NCBI GenBank assembly: GCA_964019335.1
Contig: OZ025671.1
Span: forward strand, 434,001 to 498,000
Direction of reading: 5' to 3'
Source of the DNA: Diplonema japonicum
Taxonomy: Eukaryota > Euglenozoa > Diplonemea > Diplonemida > Diplonemidae
Length of the DNA: 64,000 nucleotides
Shown: positions 32,001-43,000 of the stretch, in pieces
How positions within the stretch are numbered: position 1 is the stretch's first letter
How the letters are laid out: each line of letters opens with the position of its first letter
The notes under the pieces: model-generated
What the model was told of the DNA's origin: nothing
The model's input: only the letters and a program-made list of their open reading frames with translations
Databases searched by the model: none
Made by a program: the position numbers and the translations under genes

Positions 32001-32251
32001 TCAGGGTTCTCACCTGTAGGGGTGTAGTCTTGGAACATGAGCTGTGTTCGGCTCACTGCTTCTTGCGTGTTGTCAAAGGAGAGGCGTAGCACCCTTAACA
32101 CCACTCTCGTGGACTCTCTTGTGCTGTCCTCCGTTGTTTTGAACAGAGCATCGATAGATGCTTGGTACATAAGCATCCCTGCACCCAATGAGATCAATGA
32201 TGATATGATCCCCGTCAGTATGATCACAGCCTTCACCGAAATTCGTAACAT
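29072..32251 (-). CDS. Receptor-type membrane protein with two degenerate class III cyclase domains
   Basis: 1,059 residues, ATG 32251 (CCCAG acceptor, then TAAAAAAAA) to TGA. TM1 is at about 8-28. A large, Cys-containing extracellular region (30-415) resembles Cache-type sensor domains. TM2 is at about 418-440, followed by a HAMP-like linker. A first cyclase homology domain starts near 520 (AVVLTSIQDSEVLW, GYEVKTVGEAFMIVF, RVDYTGPAVKMAAQI) and a second near 770 (NGDCMVVTW, KRYVVNIGYPVALANAM). Relative to active class III cyclases, domain 1 has Ser for the first metal Asp, Glu for the second, and Lys and Gln for the catalytic Asn and Arg. Domain 2 lacks the first Asp, the Asn and the Arg. It is therefore probably a pseudo-cyclase or a regulatory partner; ligand and output are unknown. 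Confidence 0.85.
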   Translation of the reverse strand: MLRISVKAVIILTGIISSLISLGAGMLMYQASIDALFKTTEDSTRESTRVVLRVLRLSFDNTQEAVSRTQLMFQDYTPTGENPEKDLTTAFHKYAFSQIRYSPTVYAVGMRMPSESCSGCLPSSKNKTYARCSVWYDPVVQNGSVVRQYMTGYTYTNMTGGHAIFNETGTEEQDHVVSAFVLNPSTGDVSTTEPHFTYRDNVDTVTSDILQSKDGQWVGPAFWAVKENEDLIPYMYMTYRVSFRMHHFKRDILAVGFFVYSSWVAELNNHGGGSIDMIVANLTNGDERVMAHSYYTGYLVNPEVEHCVSFCSNCEATSLECSVRAASLGPTVASAVNVMRNVDRNIFFTSSLPSTNERVLHIGLKGVKENTTIVRDGGQYFLLRQEIFSYKGQTEEVITIDLLWMRPVAEVDGDVKRAMVQLLICVAAILFIDMVIAGFELLVVASPLRRLQGVARCFDTFDLDGAEVHLHHTVTAITEINSVVEALRVSLASMQQYKRFLPSFVDYDTSLDGRSLLAPPVGKSAVVLTSIQDSEVLWQAAPADMAEAVKLHSELMRISITIHSGYEVKTVGEAFMIVFEDVNDSVSFCLDVQRKLMQLAWPDGFQHSELTRAQCDANGTTLWNGLRVSMGIYYGDIEPQSNELTKRVDYTGPAVKMAAQIESQSRGGTVLCHASLMQRLSIGDINDEIDISDVTCLVGDADQESVVCILSKDLSKRKNVYIEPQRNLYGLPTNPLTAHLRDNTIEYNEEYNDNYNNDGPRKALRTQVKATMGSIAHVQLHDGRMDVGPEGSAERVAGKYNTLFEVLLRAANQVEGFVQSANGDCMVVTWNLNSTRSIMHRLQAFRFASLLVSPERGVLSLGIATGKMWSGNVGKRKRYVVNIGYPVALANAMSLFCAQSGCSVLTSVYSIQSSPAPYLRTIDVWGDPTGQPIHIQEVVLPKFSNTSIWTLSLNEQQVNHGDEEYEAHFKNCLKGDVTALESLHRMQLQEINDRVLALVLCRLEVFLKPGSNGASEDRTGYRILAPCNSMDDAPVGSVPFSTTVSSDLQSSSLGNPCLL

Positions 32252-32394
32252 TTTTTTTTACTGGGGTGGGGGGGGCGTACAGCCCCTCTGAACCCAACCT
32301 TTTTTTTTGTAAAAGTTCAAATTTTTAAGAAAAAAAAAAAGATGTCTTTGAGGGAACCTGCAGTATGTGACAGGATCGCCTAACGACAATCAAC

Positions 32395-33255
32395 TCATCT
32401 AGTGTTTGATCCCTTCTGTCGTGGTAGTGCCTTAGGCCCGTCGTAGTATCTTTTCAGCAGCTTGGGCGTGAAACCAACTAGCGAGTTGTTGAGGATGCAA
32501 TGAGTTCGTAACTGTTCCTCTAGGATAGGGTGGGTGACCTTCGGGGTTGCGAAGACCGGACGAGTGGAGTACCCAGTGATGGGTTGGCTGTGGAGCCCTA
32601 GGGTACGCAAAGAGTGTACTGATTTCCTAGGTCTGCTGGAATCAGGTGACTCCCCGTGCCTTTTTGGTGAATCCTGTCCAAAACTCTTAGGATTCCGCCG
32701 ATTTTTCTTGCCCAGCTCGCTAGGTCTTCACCCTCCATGTGGATCCTTTCTGTTGCAATTAGGTCGACCGCAAGTTCCGCCTTGGACACCTGCCCACCGT
32801 CCTTGCCCCACTTGAGGGCTTTCAGCCATTTGAGGATAAACGGGATTAGGCCTGGGAAGTACTTCTTCGCCAGCCCGTTCTTGTGGTACCAAGTGAGAGG
32901 TTTCGGGGTTAAGAGGTTCCCTGGCTGGAAAGGTCTATTCCAGAAGTGCTGGTTTTCGTACCTGACCTGCTTGTCGGCGTGTAGACAATCGAGTTTTCCT
33001 GCAATATCTGCAAGCATCAGGTGGAGTTCCTTGACTCTTGGCAGGCTGATGTCCGAGTCCGTTGTAATGATTCCGTGAATCTGGGTGCAGTTCGGCCAGC
33101 TCCTGTGTTCTTGCACCAGCCACTTGCGGTCGGCGTTGGCTGTCCTATAGCCGGCGTGTGCTGGACAGTGCCAAATGGTATGCTGCAGGAGGCTGCTGGT
33201 TCCATTCCTAACGTCGTAGAGTGCGTCACACCCGAGGCATTTCGCACGTGCGAAA
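32395..33255 (-). mobile_element. 5'-truncated non-LTR retrotransposon fragment (C-terminal region)
   Basis: On the minus strand a frame from about 33255 to 32598 begins in mid-protein with a Cys/His cluster (CLGCDALYDVRNG...LLQHTIWHCPAH), followed by WLKALKWGKDGGQVSKAELAVDLIATE. This order, zinc knuckle after the reverse transcriptase then a helical tail, is typical of LINE C-termini. No reverse-transcriptase core is present. A frame change near 32600 leads into a second segment ending in TAG at 32395. The upstream boundary is a T/A-rich junction. A 14-nt block beyond the stop (32359-32372) recurs at 28904-28917. Dead copy; the clade is unassigned. Confidence 0.5.
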
Positions 33256-34114
33256 AAAAAAAAAAAGATGAAAAAAAAAAAGGGAATTTTTTTTTTTTTG
33301 GATTTAATTGGGTGGTGGTGGGGGGGGGGGGAGAGGTGAAGGATTTTCTTCTTTTTAATTATCTTTTTTTCTTTCTCCAGCTGTCCCTGTACAACGACTG
33401 AGAGAAACCTCTCCTCTCTTTTCTTTTTTAAAAAGAGAGAAAATCGCACGCTCGACCGCCTTAAAAAAAGAATTCTGTTTATAAAAGTACGAATAGAAGA
33501 GAGAGAAAGAGTCTCATTTCAATCTTTGATGAACCAGCTGGCTGGCTAGTTCTTTTTTTATTACTGCCGGTAGGCTTATTTGCTTCTCCGCTCACCCTCC
33601 TCGATGGTTTTTTTTTTTTTTTTTTTTTTTTTCTTTTTTTGCGAAGCGACCTTTGAACAGGACAACTGAAGAACAAAAAAAAAAAAAGATTCCATTATTC
33701 GTACAAAACGGAGGATGGGAAAAAAAAAAAACATAAAAAGTAAAAGTAAAAAAAAAAAAAAAACCATGGTGACAAGAAATTCACTATGACGGGTGTGGGG
33801 GGTGTTCGTAACAATCCACCAAGGAAGAGAAAGTGGTAAACATAATCTTCTGCAACTCACAAAGGGTGTTAAAGCGGGTTAAAAATTATTTTTTAAAAAG
33901 ATTATTTTCTTCTTCTTTCCCCCTCCTCCGAATCCAGTTACACTTTTTCTCTCGATGCCGTGTATTAGCGGAGCGGCAGTAGTTCGCGAAGAAAAAAAAA
34001 ACTAGTTTGGCGCTTCATTTGTTTGTGCGCACGAGCGGAGGAAAAAAAAAAAAAAAAATGGGGCTTTGATTGCAACACTAGGTGGCGTTAAGCGTGCAAT
34101 GAAGCACGAACTAC

Positions 34115-34303
34115 CTACTTGATTACAGGGGGCGCTCCTCGGCCGAGCAGTAGCTTCTTCTGCGTTCCGCGTCGTGTCCTTAATGCGTGCGGTGTGCTCG
34201 TGCAGTTTGCTGCCTGTTCGTCACCCTGAGCATCTGCGTTACGTGTTTCCACTCGGGCGCTACCGGTGATGACCGACGAGGAGGTCAACAGCGAACAACA
34301 CAT
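34115..34303 (-). CDS. Possible 62-residue protein
   Basis: Opens at an ATG directly after ACATCAG, an acceptor-like AG, and ends in TAG. GC-rich, ordinary codon use stands out from the low-complexity surroundings. The peptide is Ser/Thr/Arg-rich (SSSVITGSARVETRNAD) with no known motif. It might be a small gene, an isolated exon or a repeat relic. Confidence 0.25.
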   Translation of the reverse strand: MCCSLLTSSSVITGSARVETRNADAQGDEQAANCTSTPHALRTRRGTQKKLLLGRGAPPVIK

Positions 34304-34933
34304 CTGATGTACTTCTTATTTCCATGTTATCCCCACCACCTAAAAAAGAAAGGGATAATAATTTAAAAAAAAATAATTAAAAACTCTGTAAGGTGAAAAG
34401 GTGCCCGACATAGACTCGGACTCGTCAGCACTTCGTGTTTACAGTTAACTAAGAAAAAAAATAAAGAGAGGTGTTGTTGTTCACAAAAATCTTTTTTTGA
34501 CCCCCTCATAAATATTACTGTGAACGCGTGGGGGGGAAAGGAAATCTCAAAGACATAGTGCAGCTTTGCCGATTTCCTGACAAGTAGTGTAGCCCTACCC
34601 CTCAATTGTACAAAAATAAAAAGGAGGATAAGCAGTTCGGAGAATGGAACGATCCCCGAAGGAAAGCAGGGTAGAAGAATTTGAAGGGTGAGGGGGGGGC
34701 ACCACCATATGGACCACAGCCACTAGAAAAGTGGAAGAAAAAAACAGAAGAAAAAAAAAAACTCGGATGATTTTTAAGTTTTCCTTTTTTTTAAATTTTT
34801 ATTGCCCCTCCAAAAAAAAGCTGGCTCAGCAATTTAAAAAAAAAAAAATAGCAGAAGCGATGGGTGAAAATGGGAGGACGGGGGGTAGAGGTTTTTTTTT
34901 TTTTTTTTTTTTTTTTCCTCTTTTAAATTGTAA

Positions 34934-34980
34934 CCACTAAGCCCACAGGCTAATAACCGAAAAAGTTCCTAAAAAAATTC

Positions 34981-35011
<31 letters not shown>

Positions 35012-35364
35012 AGCGTTTAACCATACAAGGTGTTCTTTTTATGGAGAAGTGACCTCTTGAGACATTCAGGCCCTGAGCTGGCTTTTGACCTTGTTTCACA
35101 CCTCTCTGGCGTCCGGGGCCTATCGGTGAGTTTGTGGTACGTCACGGTGATGCCCTGAGTCGAGTATTCCTCATTGTCACTTTTCCCCGGATTTTAGACC
35201 CTTCAAATTCTTAAAATAATGCCAACAAAAGTGAAAAGAAAACCGCGCGATGGCGCCAAAAAGAGAATGGCAGGCGCGCTATTTGACCAAAAGGTCCATG
35301 GATTTTTTCCTTTTTTTTTTTTTTTTTTTCAACGTCATAAATATATGACATGTGGGCTTAGTGG
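34934..35364. mobile_element. Possible 431-bp element with 14-bp inverted termini
   Basis: CCACTAAGCCCACA at 34934-34947 is repeated inverted as TGTGGGCTTAGTGG at 35351-35364. The interior has no coding frame. No clear target duplication is visible, so this may be chance or a small MITE. Confidence 0.35.
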
Positions 35365-35765
35365 CTATAAAAAAAACTCAAAGTGCAGGACAAACCCCCT
35401 CATGGAGGGCCGCCCTTGAAAAAAAAAATTCCATCTATGTTGCCTTTCCGTGTTAAAAACGGGAAATAAAGGATAAAAACCACAAAAAAAAATCACGCAC
35501 ACGAATAACATGTTTTTTCTTTCTTTCTTCCCCCCCCCCCTCTTTTTTTCTTCTTTTTTTTGGACAGATATTCCCTCCTCATTTCACCCGCTTTTTCCCC
35601 CATCGACTTTTTCGTTTTTGGTTTGTTAAAAAAAAATATAAAAAAAAAAGAAAAAAAATGGGCAGTGGTTTCTATTTCAAGACCCGCATACGAGAAAAAA
35701 AAAAGAGGGGGGAGGAGAAGAGAATGAGGGGAAGAAAAAGGTGGGCTTTAAAAAAAAAAACCAGC

Positions 35766-38700
35766 CTAAGGTAAAGGCCGGGATTGCTTGTGAGAGAGAG
35801 TGGATTGGCTTTTTGATTGCAAAGAACTCGACTGCCGCCGCTTCGCAAGCCTTCGCCTGAGGGGGGACGCTACAATGACCCGCGACTCAGAGAGGCTGAT
35901 ATCTGAAGATGGGGTCGGACTTTGCTCGTTTCCAGTTATCATCCTATCCTCAACAATGACCATCTTCTGCCGAAGGCACTGTGCCATCAATCGGGCAAAC
36001 TCAAGCGCCTTCCCTGGCTGCGACAAAGGGGGTCTCGCTGGGCCATGCCGCAACGTGAAATCGAACAGCCCAGATTTATTTAAAACCCCAGCGTTCGAAA
36101 CCCACCAACCTTCACGCACCCTCACCGTCCTCATCGTGTGCCCAAAATACAACGCCGGTGTTTTGGTACATTCAGTCAACCTTGCCTTTACCTGCGTCAT
36201 CGTCTCTTGCGCTGCTTCCAAACTTGGTAAAACCAAATTAAACCGAACTTCTGCACCCCACGTACCATCACTACCCTCTGCTGGTGTTACTACTACATTC
36301 GTACGGCTTATGGGATGGCTGTGGTGATTTTTTTTTTTTTTTTTTTTTTTTCCCAACATACTTCAGCAACGCTGCCACCTCTTGCACGTACGCAGCGTGA
36401 TTACCGGGGAAAGGAGGTGTTTCGTCTGAATGTAGATGGCTCGATGCGATCCATAGGGGTGTGTAGGCTTGTCGGACTCTATCCTCGGTCGCTTCTCTGA
36501 TGATGAACCTCCCCACTACAAGCGAAGGCGGTGCTGGAAACAGCTCGCAGAACTCATCGACGTTCCACATCAGCTTCTCGCACGGCGACACCGTGCTGCA
36601 TGTCATCGCCGACAGGCTCAACAGCCAGAACACAATCGCATGCTGGAACAGCAGCAAAAGATTCACAGAAATCAAAACCCCCAACGCCGCGTACCACAGC
36701 GTATCGGTGTCACTCCCATCAGGGTCGACCATCCCGGGGATCGACCCGAACAGAATAAGAAGGAACAGCTCCGACATATTGATGTAAGCGTAGATTCTTA
36801 CAAAGAAGCGGAATCCAAGTTGATGTGCTGTTCCTGGTGGGATCGACCGGTCTTCCAGCCATATATCAACGGTGTAAGGGGATTTTACGAATACTGTCGC
36901 GGAGACTGCAAGCAGCTGAGCTGTTAAAAGCAACGGGACGGCCCAGACTTCCTTCTTACTGGACGAGAAGTCACCCAAATCGTATATCCCCCACATTGTT
37001 CCAAACGTTACAGAAGTAAATATGTCGAGAAGACGGGGGTACCGTGTAATGACTGCGCCCCTCGACAACAAGTACCCGTACACCAGAATACCAAAGGATA
37101 CAAACGATGCAATTTTTGGGGCAAGTTCGTGTTCGCCGCAGACAATGGTCAGCAGCCCGCTTAGCAATGACAAGGGCAGCAAACCAGAACCCGTCCAGAT
37201 CTTCGCCAGGACGCCCGGGCCCGTTGTTTGGGCAATGTAACAATCTGAGTTGTGTTCCAGCTCCAGTTTTTCAATCCACTGTCCTAGACTGTTGCGGCAC
37301 ATTGTCTTCGTTCCCTCTACTTGAACGCTGTGATTCAGCTCATGGGGAGACCATGTGATCTCCAATCCCACAGTCGACATATGCTGCTCTAAAGGTCGGT
37401 ACGCGTCTGGGAACACAAACCCTTCGATTGAAAGCTTCTTGTACCCATGCTGCTTGGCAAACTTTTTCATTGCGTTCGACGAGCATGACATGTGGTCGCT
37501 GTTTAGAAAGAAAAACATTTTTTTTTTCCTTTTTTTCTTAATTTAACACATACTTCCTGCTTTCGTTGTAGCATAGATAAAGCGGCTTGAGCTCTCCTTT
37601 GAACCACGACCTCCCATCGCCCCGCGGGAATGTGAAAACATCACCCAGGGTCTTCATGTACCGGAACCCGTGTGCCACTGCCCATGCTTGTTGCTCTGCG
37701 GTGGCAGCGACCATGGAGTCGTTCCGGAGTTCGGAGTGGTAGACGTTGAGGGGGACCCGTTGGGGGACTGGTGGCGGCTCCCCGCAGAACTGCATCGCCT
37801 CGTGCAGGAAAACCACCTCATAATCCATCGGGTTGCCCTGCGAGCAGACAGACCACAACCGACGCCATTCCGGTGAGTACTTCTGCCCCATGTTCATCTT
37901 GTGGGACAGCTCTTCACGGGAACGAAGGTTGAACTTGTTGGCGATGTTCGTAATACCTTGCAGGTACCCCGGTTCACCTCCTGGAGTGTCGCCCCTTCTA
38001 TGAGAATCCAACAACCGGACATGCTGGTAAGGGTTGAAATAGGGGAGGATACGACGCTCTGCGAACCCCGCGTCGACGACGAACTCCCCTGCGGAGTTCA
38101 TGAGCACAGAGTGCCCGACGTGGGTGTAGAAGAACATCGGCGGGAGCATTGGGACAGGATCGCCCTTGCACACGACACGGAAGGAGTCGGGGACGAGCTT
38201 GTCATAAAGCTCGGCAAAGTGCTTGTCGCCGACACGGGGTGAGCCGAAGTTGTACATTGTGATCCTTCTTTTTTTGTACACGTTTGCAGCCACATCCATT
38301 GCAGCCAACGTCGCTAAGGCGCCACCTAAGGAGTGGCCCGTGAAGACAAGCGTCGTGTCATCGTCTTCGTCTTCTAATGAAAGTTTGTCTACTAATGTAG
38401 CTATGACGCGTTCCCTAAACCGCCCCCAAAGATCTGCGAAACCAGCGTGTACCATAACCGTTTCATCACCGACTTGTATCTCCGACTGCGTGCATCTGCA
38501 GTCTGTCATTACGTTTCTCCAGTCGAAGTCCCCGTTCTGAAATGTAATCGTCCCCCTGAAAGACACCAGGACGAAGGTTGTTTGGTAATCTGCATGCGTT
38601 GACAAAATCACGCATTTTGTCTCGCCGGACTCCATGTCGTTCAGTTCCATGTCGTCTTCTGGTTCTGCCTCGTGGCCCGGCTCTGCTGGTTTGGCGCTCG

Positions 38701-41700
38701 GCTTTGTTATCTCGGAACTGATGATTGCATCTACTTTAAACATTTTGAAGATCCAGTCGAAGTTCCGTGTCACCTTCAGCGTGTCGGGTACCGCTTCTTC
38801 AAAGGCTCGTCGGTATTCCTCGCGCAGCTTCATCAGGAGGATGCAGTATTGGTTTTCCCCGAGCCCGTTCTCACCGACACCCCAGAAGACATCCCTGTCT
38901 GTTAGGTTTACAAGTGTTTTATCCATCGTGGACAACAGGGTTTCCCTCGCCTCAGTGTTTTCATAATTGTCGAACTGCATCCGCAGCAACGCAAGCAGAT
39001 GATCAGTGCTGTCTGTGTGCTTCCCCTGCACCTTCGCACGCATCTCGACCAGCACGTCGTCAAGAGGGTACGTCTCGTTCAGCTCTCGCCGCACGTCCAT
39101 CAGAATACTGCCAATCATATTGCCACCTCTCCCGTCCATGTCACAGCCCCAGTACGGGTCATCCTCGTCGATGAACCTGATATGCCTGCTCCCAGTGTCG
39201 AGCAGGATCTTGCGGCATTCGGATGACTGCCGAAACTTCTCCCCGATAGCTTCTGTCATGAACCCTAGCTGTTGGGTCATGTTTGCGGTTCTTTCGAAGT
39301 CCATGTGCCGTGACGCAGTGTCCTTGGCGATGTAAGGTGTCTCTGAGACGGAGACCATTCTAGCGATGATGCCGCTGTGCGACAGCGAGCACATGGTGTG
39401 CATGTAGTGGGCAACAGAAGGCCACGCACGGCCCTTGAGGAAGATATCGACGGGGTAGTTGATGCATAGCTGCGACCACCTGGGCATGTCCTTGCGGATG
39501 TTGACGACGTCCTCTTCGAAGAGGCCGGAGAAGGTGCTGTGCTGCCTGAGGATCACCGTTGGGCGTAGGACAGGTTCGTACACAACAGACGATGCGTAGA
39601 AGCTGCTCACAGCAGTCTCGAGGCAGAAGCCGTGTAGGTCTAAGGGCTCAATCTCCACACTCTCTTCGTCTTTGCTGTGCTCCGCACTGTTTTTGTCCTC
39701 ATTCTCTTCTCCAAAGGGTACTGTCGACACCTTCTGTCCGCTGTTGCAGCCCCGTTTTAGCCAGTTGTCGATGTACAGCTTGTCTGCCACCGTTCTGAAT
39801 GTCCGTAACCTAGACCCGCCCGTTTCTTTCATATATTGCAGAACGGTTTCCTTTGTGATTGTATCAGCATCGAGCTGCACCACCCTCGGTGGACACAAGG
39901 CCATGCACAGTACGAGGGACAGGCAGCAAGCCGTCAAGTTCACCATCTCACCCCACCTCCACAGGAAAATCTCCATCAGTCGTACAGGACGCAGGACGTA
40001 CCCTAGGACGCCAGCGGCTACAACCAGCAAGATAAGCCCCATGATGCCGTGGTGTAGTAGATGCAGATGTCGCGAGTGCCTGTAGGGGAGCTGCTTGAGG
40101 TGCAGCCAAGCGACGGTGAGCAGCCCGAATGCTAGCACAAACCATAAACTGAAAACGAGTTCATCTATGGACTCCTCCACACGGTTGCCTTCGTCAAAAA
40201 TGACCTTGGTCCCTACGTAGTACTCATCCATGCGGTAGCGCTCCCAATCCCGCAGTGAAAACCTGGCAACAGCAGTAGACACGAGCGCCATCCCCATGAA
40301 CACGGCAAGTATGTCCTGCGGACTGCTCATCACGTACTTAATGGTGAGCGGCTCTTCAAAAGGAAGCGAGCCCGTCACGCGCACCATCACATCGGGCTTT
40401 GCTGTTTCATTCACGATAGTCAGAGCAGCGGCCACGAGGCACGAGTAGAGCCCGGCAACGTTCTCCGTCACTGTGAACACGGGTCTCGGAACGACGACTT
40501 GTCTCGTGAGGCACAGCGCTTGGATGTCCTTCGTGAGACGTATCCGCCTCTCACGCTTCATGCCATCGATGTCGACGATCACCTTGACTACGAACGAGCA
40601 CCCGCGTGCCAGAGGACAGGCTATGAGCTCCGACACGTCGAACTGGAAGGTTGAGAAGGCCTTGGAAGTGGGCGCCAGCCATTCAGTAGCGGGACACAAC
40701 ACTGACTGCTGTTCGTTCACTGCGGAGGACCAGACCCGAGCAAACTCGGAGCGCGTGATGCCGCGGTACTCGACGTCATCTTGCTGCCCGGCCATCATGG
40801 ACAGCGGGATCTCATCCGGCTCTGCTACCTCTTGTTTCATGCTTCTGACGACAGCTCCCCAGTTGGTGAGTTGTTGTATTTTGAGGATGCTCCACAAACT
40901 GGGCGAGTCCTCAATCATTTGGATGATTTCTTCAGGTGCCAGCGTGTCGACACAGGTCTTACTGTTCATGCCAAGCATGGCGTCAAAGGCGCGCCACCCG
41001 TTCTGGATAGTCATAACGACAGGACACTCGCGGTGGATCTCTGCAGTTATCACGACAGGGCTGTTCGTCTCGGAGATACCTGCAGGCACGACATGGTCCA
41101 CGGCGATGTTAAAAACCACGGGAAAGGGACAGATACGAGAGGTATTCGACACCATGGTGAGGAGGAAAGTACTGTACGCAGCAATGAGCAGCTTGGGCGG
41201 AACATTTTCCATGAAATAGAAGAAGCGCGCCGCATCGGTCCCATCGTCGTGAAAGTACACGGCGAATATAAAGAAGGGGTTCAGCGTGAGGAACACAAAC
41301 GGCATGACACCCAAGAGCAGCCGTTGTATGCCCAGGTGGGGCTGCTTGCTAGCGATCCTAGCACGGAGACGTTTTGAGGTGAAGTGAACAATGTAGACAG
41401 AAACGATAAGCAGTATCATACGCAAGGTGGCTTCGATGATGTGCCATGTTTCGCTTCCAGTGAAGACGATCACATCAACACTCACCCACGGGCAGCTCTC
41501 GGGGAGAGATGCCGTGACGTTGGTTTGAAAGTCGCCGTAATGCCGACCGATTCCCTGCCCGAAGAGGAGAACAGCACACCGTTCATCCTGGTTGCAAACA
41601 GGCTGAGTCGAGTATTCCACTAGCCCGCGGACTGGAACATTAACACTTGACGTTAAATTAGCATGTCCCGTTGTGCAATTCCCCATTCCGTTAAGCACTG

Positions 41701-42262
41701 CAGCTACAATGAAATCGTAATGCCATGACGTTGTTGAGATGCTGGGGAAGGTGTAGTGCCCGCTTCCATTATGCTGCATGCAGATGTCATCTGGTGTACC
41801 ATCTATGGAACAGGTACCGCAAGATGTTGTGCAGTGCCATCGGTAGTTTTCACCGTGGAGCGTGAAGTAGATGAAGAGAAAGATGATGAGATACACGCAA
41901 AGAATGATGACCCAGTCGAGTGGGCGGTCTGCTTTCGTGCCTCTGTTGTTGTGGCGGCCTGAGCCGCTTCCGTTGAGCACTTCTAGAAGTATACGGGGGA
42001 CTGGAGTGCTCTTGCACCATTGCCGTAGGAAGTTTGTTTCTTCTGTGTCGTTCCAGACACCGGAAGCATGGGTTACCTTTTCTCCGCTTCGCCACGAGCC
42101 CTTCGGTTTGAACACGGCAGACAGTGGTTCGCAGAGCCTGGTGCCGTCTCTTAGCCTGTTGCAGTTGCTTTCTTCTTCCGATCCCTCGGTGTCGTCCACC
42201 TCCTCCATCACGATGGGCTCCAGCATTAGCTTGCATTGCTTCTTATCACATTCTTCTTCCAT
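35766..42262 (-). CDS. Class 3 lipase flanked by two multi-pass membrane regions (2,132 residues), three exons
   Basis: Exons 42262-37554, 37498-36362 and 36318-35766 are joined by introns of 55 nt (GTATGTG...CTAAACAG) and 43 nt (GTATGTTGGG, poly(A), TCACCACAG). The apparent ATG at 37518 lies inside the first intron. The N-terminal ~900 residues hold about eight membrane helices (first at about 115-135, WVIILCVYLIIFLFIY) and a Cys-rich loop. The cytosolic lipase_3 alpha/beta hydrolase domain spans about 1240-1420: nucleophile Ser1311 in GHSLGG, then YNFGSPRVGD, Asp in KGDPVPM and His in THVGH. Exon 2 adds roughly six further helices; the tail is basic and Ser-rich. It is likely a membrane-anchored acyl-glycerol or phospholipid hydrolase. 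The N-terminal helices with a QRLLLGVMPFVFLTLNPFF block recall Wntless/TMEM181-type proteins, a weak resemblance. Confidence 0.85.
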
Positions 42263-43000
42263 AGGCCTCCCTGTGCCCAACCTGAAGAAACCTTTTTTTT
42301 CGGTATAAAAAAAAAAAAATAACAACAATGGGAAGGTCATCTGTGCAAACAAGAGAAAAGAAAATGAGGTGGATATAACTTGGAAGGGTTTTTTTTTTTT
42401 TTTTTTTTTTTTTTCCCGTGGTAGGGAACAGAATAAAGAGAAAAAAAAAGAAGAAAACAGGAGTGGTTTCCTGTTCGGTGAAAAGAGGGGAGAGAGAGAG
42501 AGATATTAGAAAACTAAGGAAAGAAAAAGATCTGAAAACACGTCCCCCCCCCCCCCCCCCCCCCCTCCTTCCTCCCTCTTGTACCCTCATATTTTATTAT
42601 AAAAAAAAATCTATCTATAGCATGCGGAGGACCACTGTTTAGTATCACCCTCTCCCCTTCCCTACCTTTTTTTTTTTTTTTTTTTTTTTTTAACCCTTAA
42701 AAGACCAGAGAAAGAACCATCACAAAAAAATGGAAAATACCTTTTCTTTCACAAAAATGGAATCTTTATTTTAATTCTTCAAGTTCAATCGGGAAATACC
42801 GATCCCTGTACAAGGGTGTAAAGTTGCAAAAGAAAAAAAAAAAGCCCAACTCAAAAAAAAAAGAAGATTTTTTTTTTTTTGAAAAAAAGCTGATAAATCA
42901 TCTCTCGTTTTAAGGGGTTAAATTCTATCAACAAATAAAAAAAAAAATACAACAAGAAGAAAAAAAAACCCCCCCCCACCCCTCTCCCCCCCCTTTTTTT
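42263..43000. other. Spacer, 740 nt
   Basis: T run at 42391-42414, C run at 42543-42565, GA-rich repeats around 42485-42505, and on the gene strand TTTCTTCAG / GGGCACAG shortly before ATG 42262, which could be a splice acceptor. No gene seen. Confidence 0.7.

Larger units (their letters stand above)
33256..35765. other. Spacer, 2.5 kb
   Basis: Homopolymer-rich DNA with a possible small frame at 34303-34115, an inverted-repeat element at 34934-35364, and the 34322 copy of a 20-nt repeat. Nothing else recognised. Confidence 0.65.

Noticed and set aside
35766-36359. Independent 197-residue gene
   Set aside because: It is the last exon of the lipase gene; its apparent start is inside the poly(A) of the intron.
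36271-37518. Independent membrane-protein gene starting at ATG 37518
   Set aside because: The ATG lies inside a 55-nt GT-AG intron that joins this frame to the lipase exon in phase.
42263-42352. Start of the lipase 30 residues upstream
   Set aside because: The extra residues are Phe/Lys from homopolymers; ATG 42262 follows an acceptor-like CACAG.
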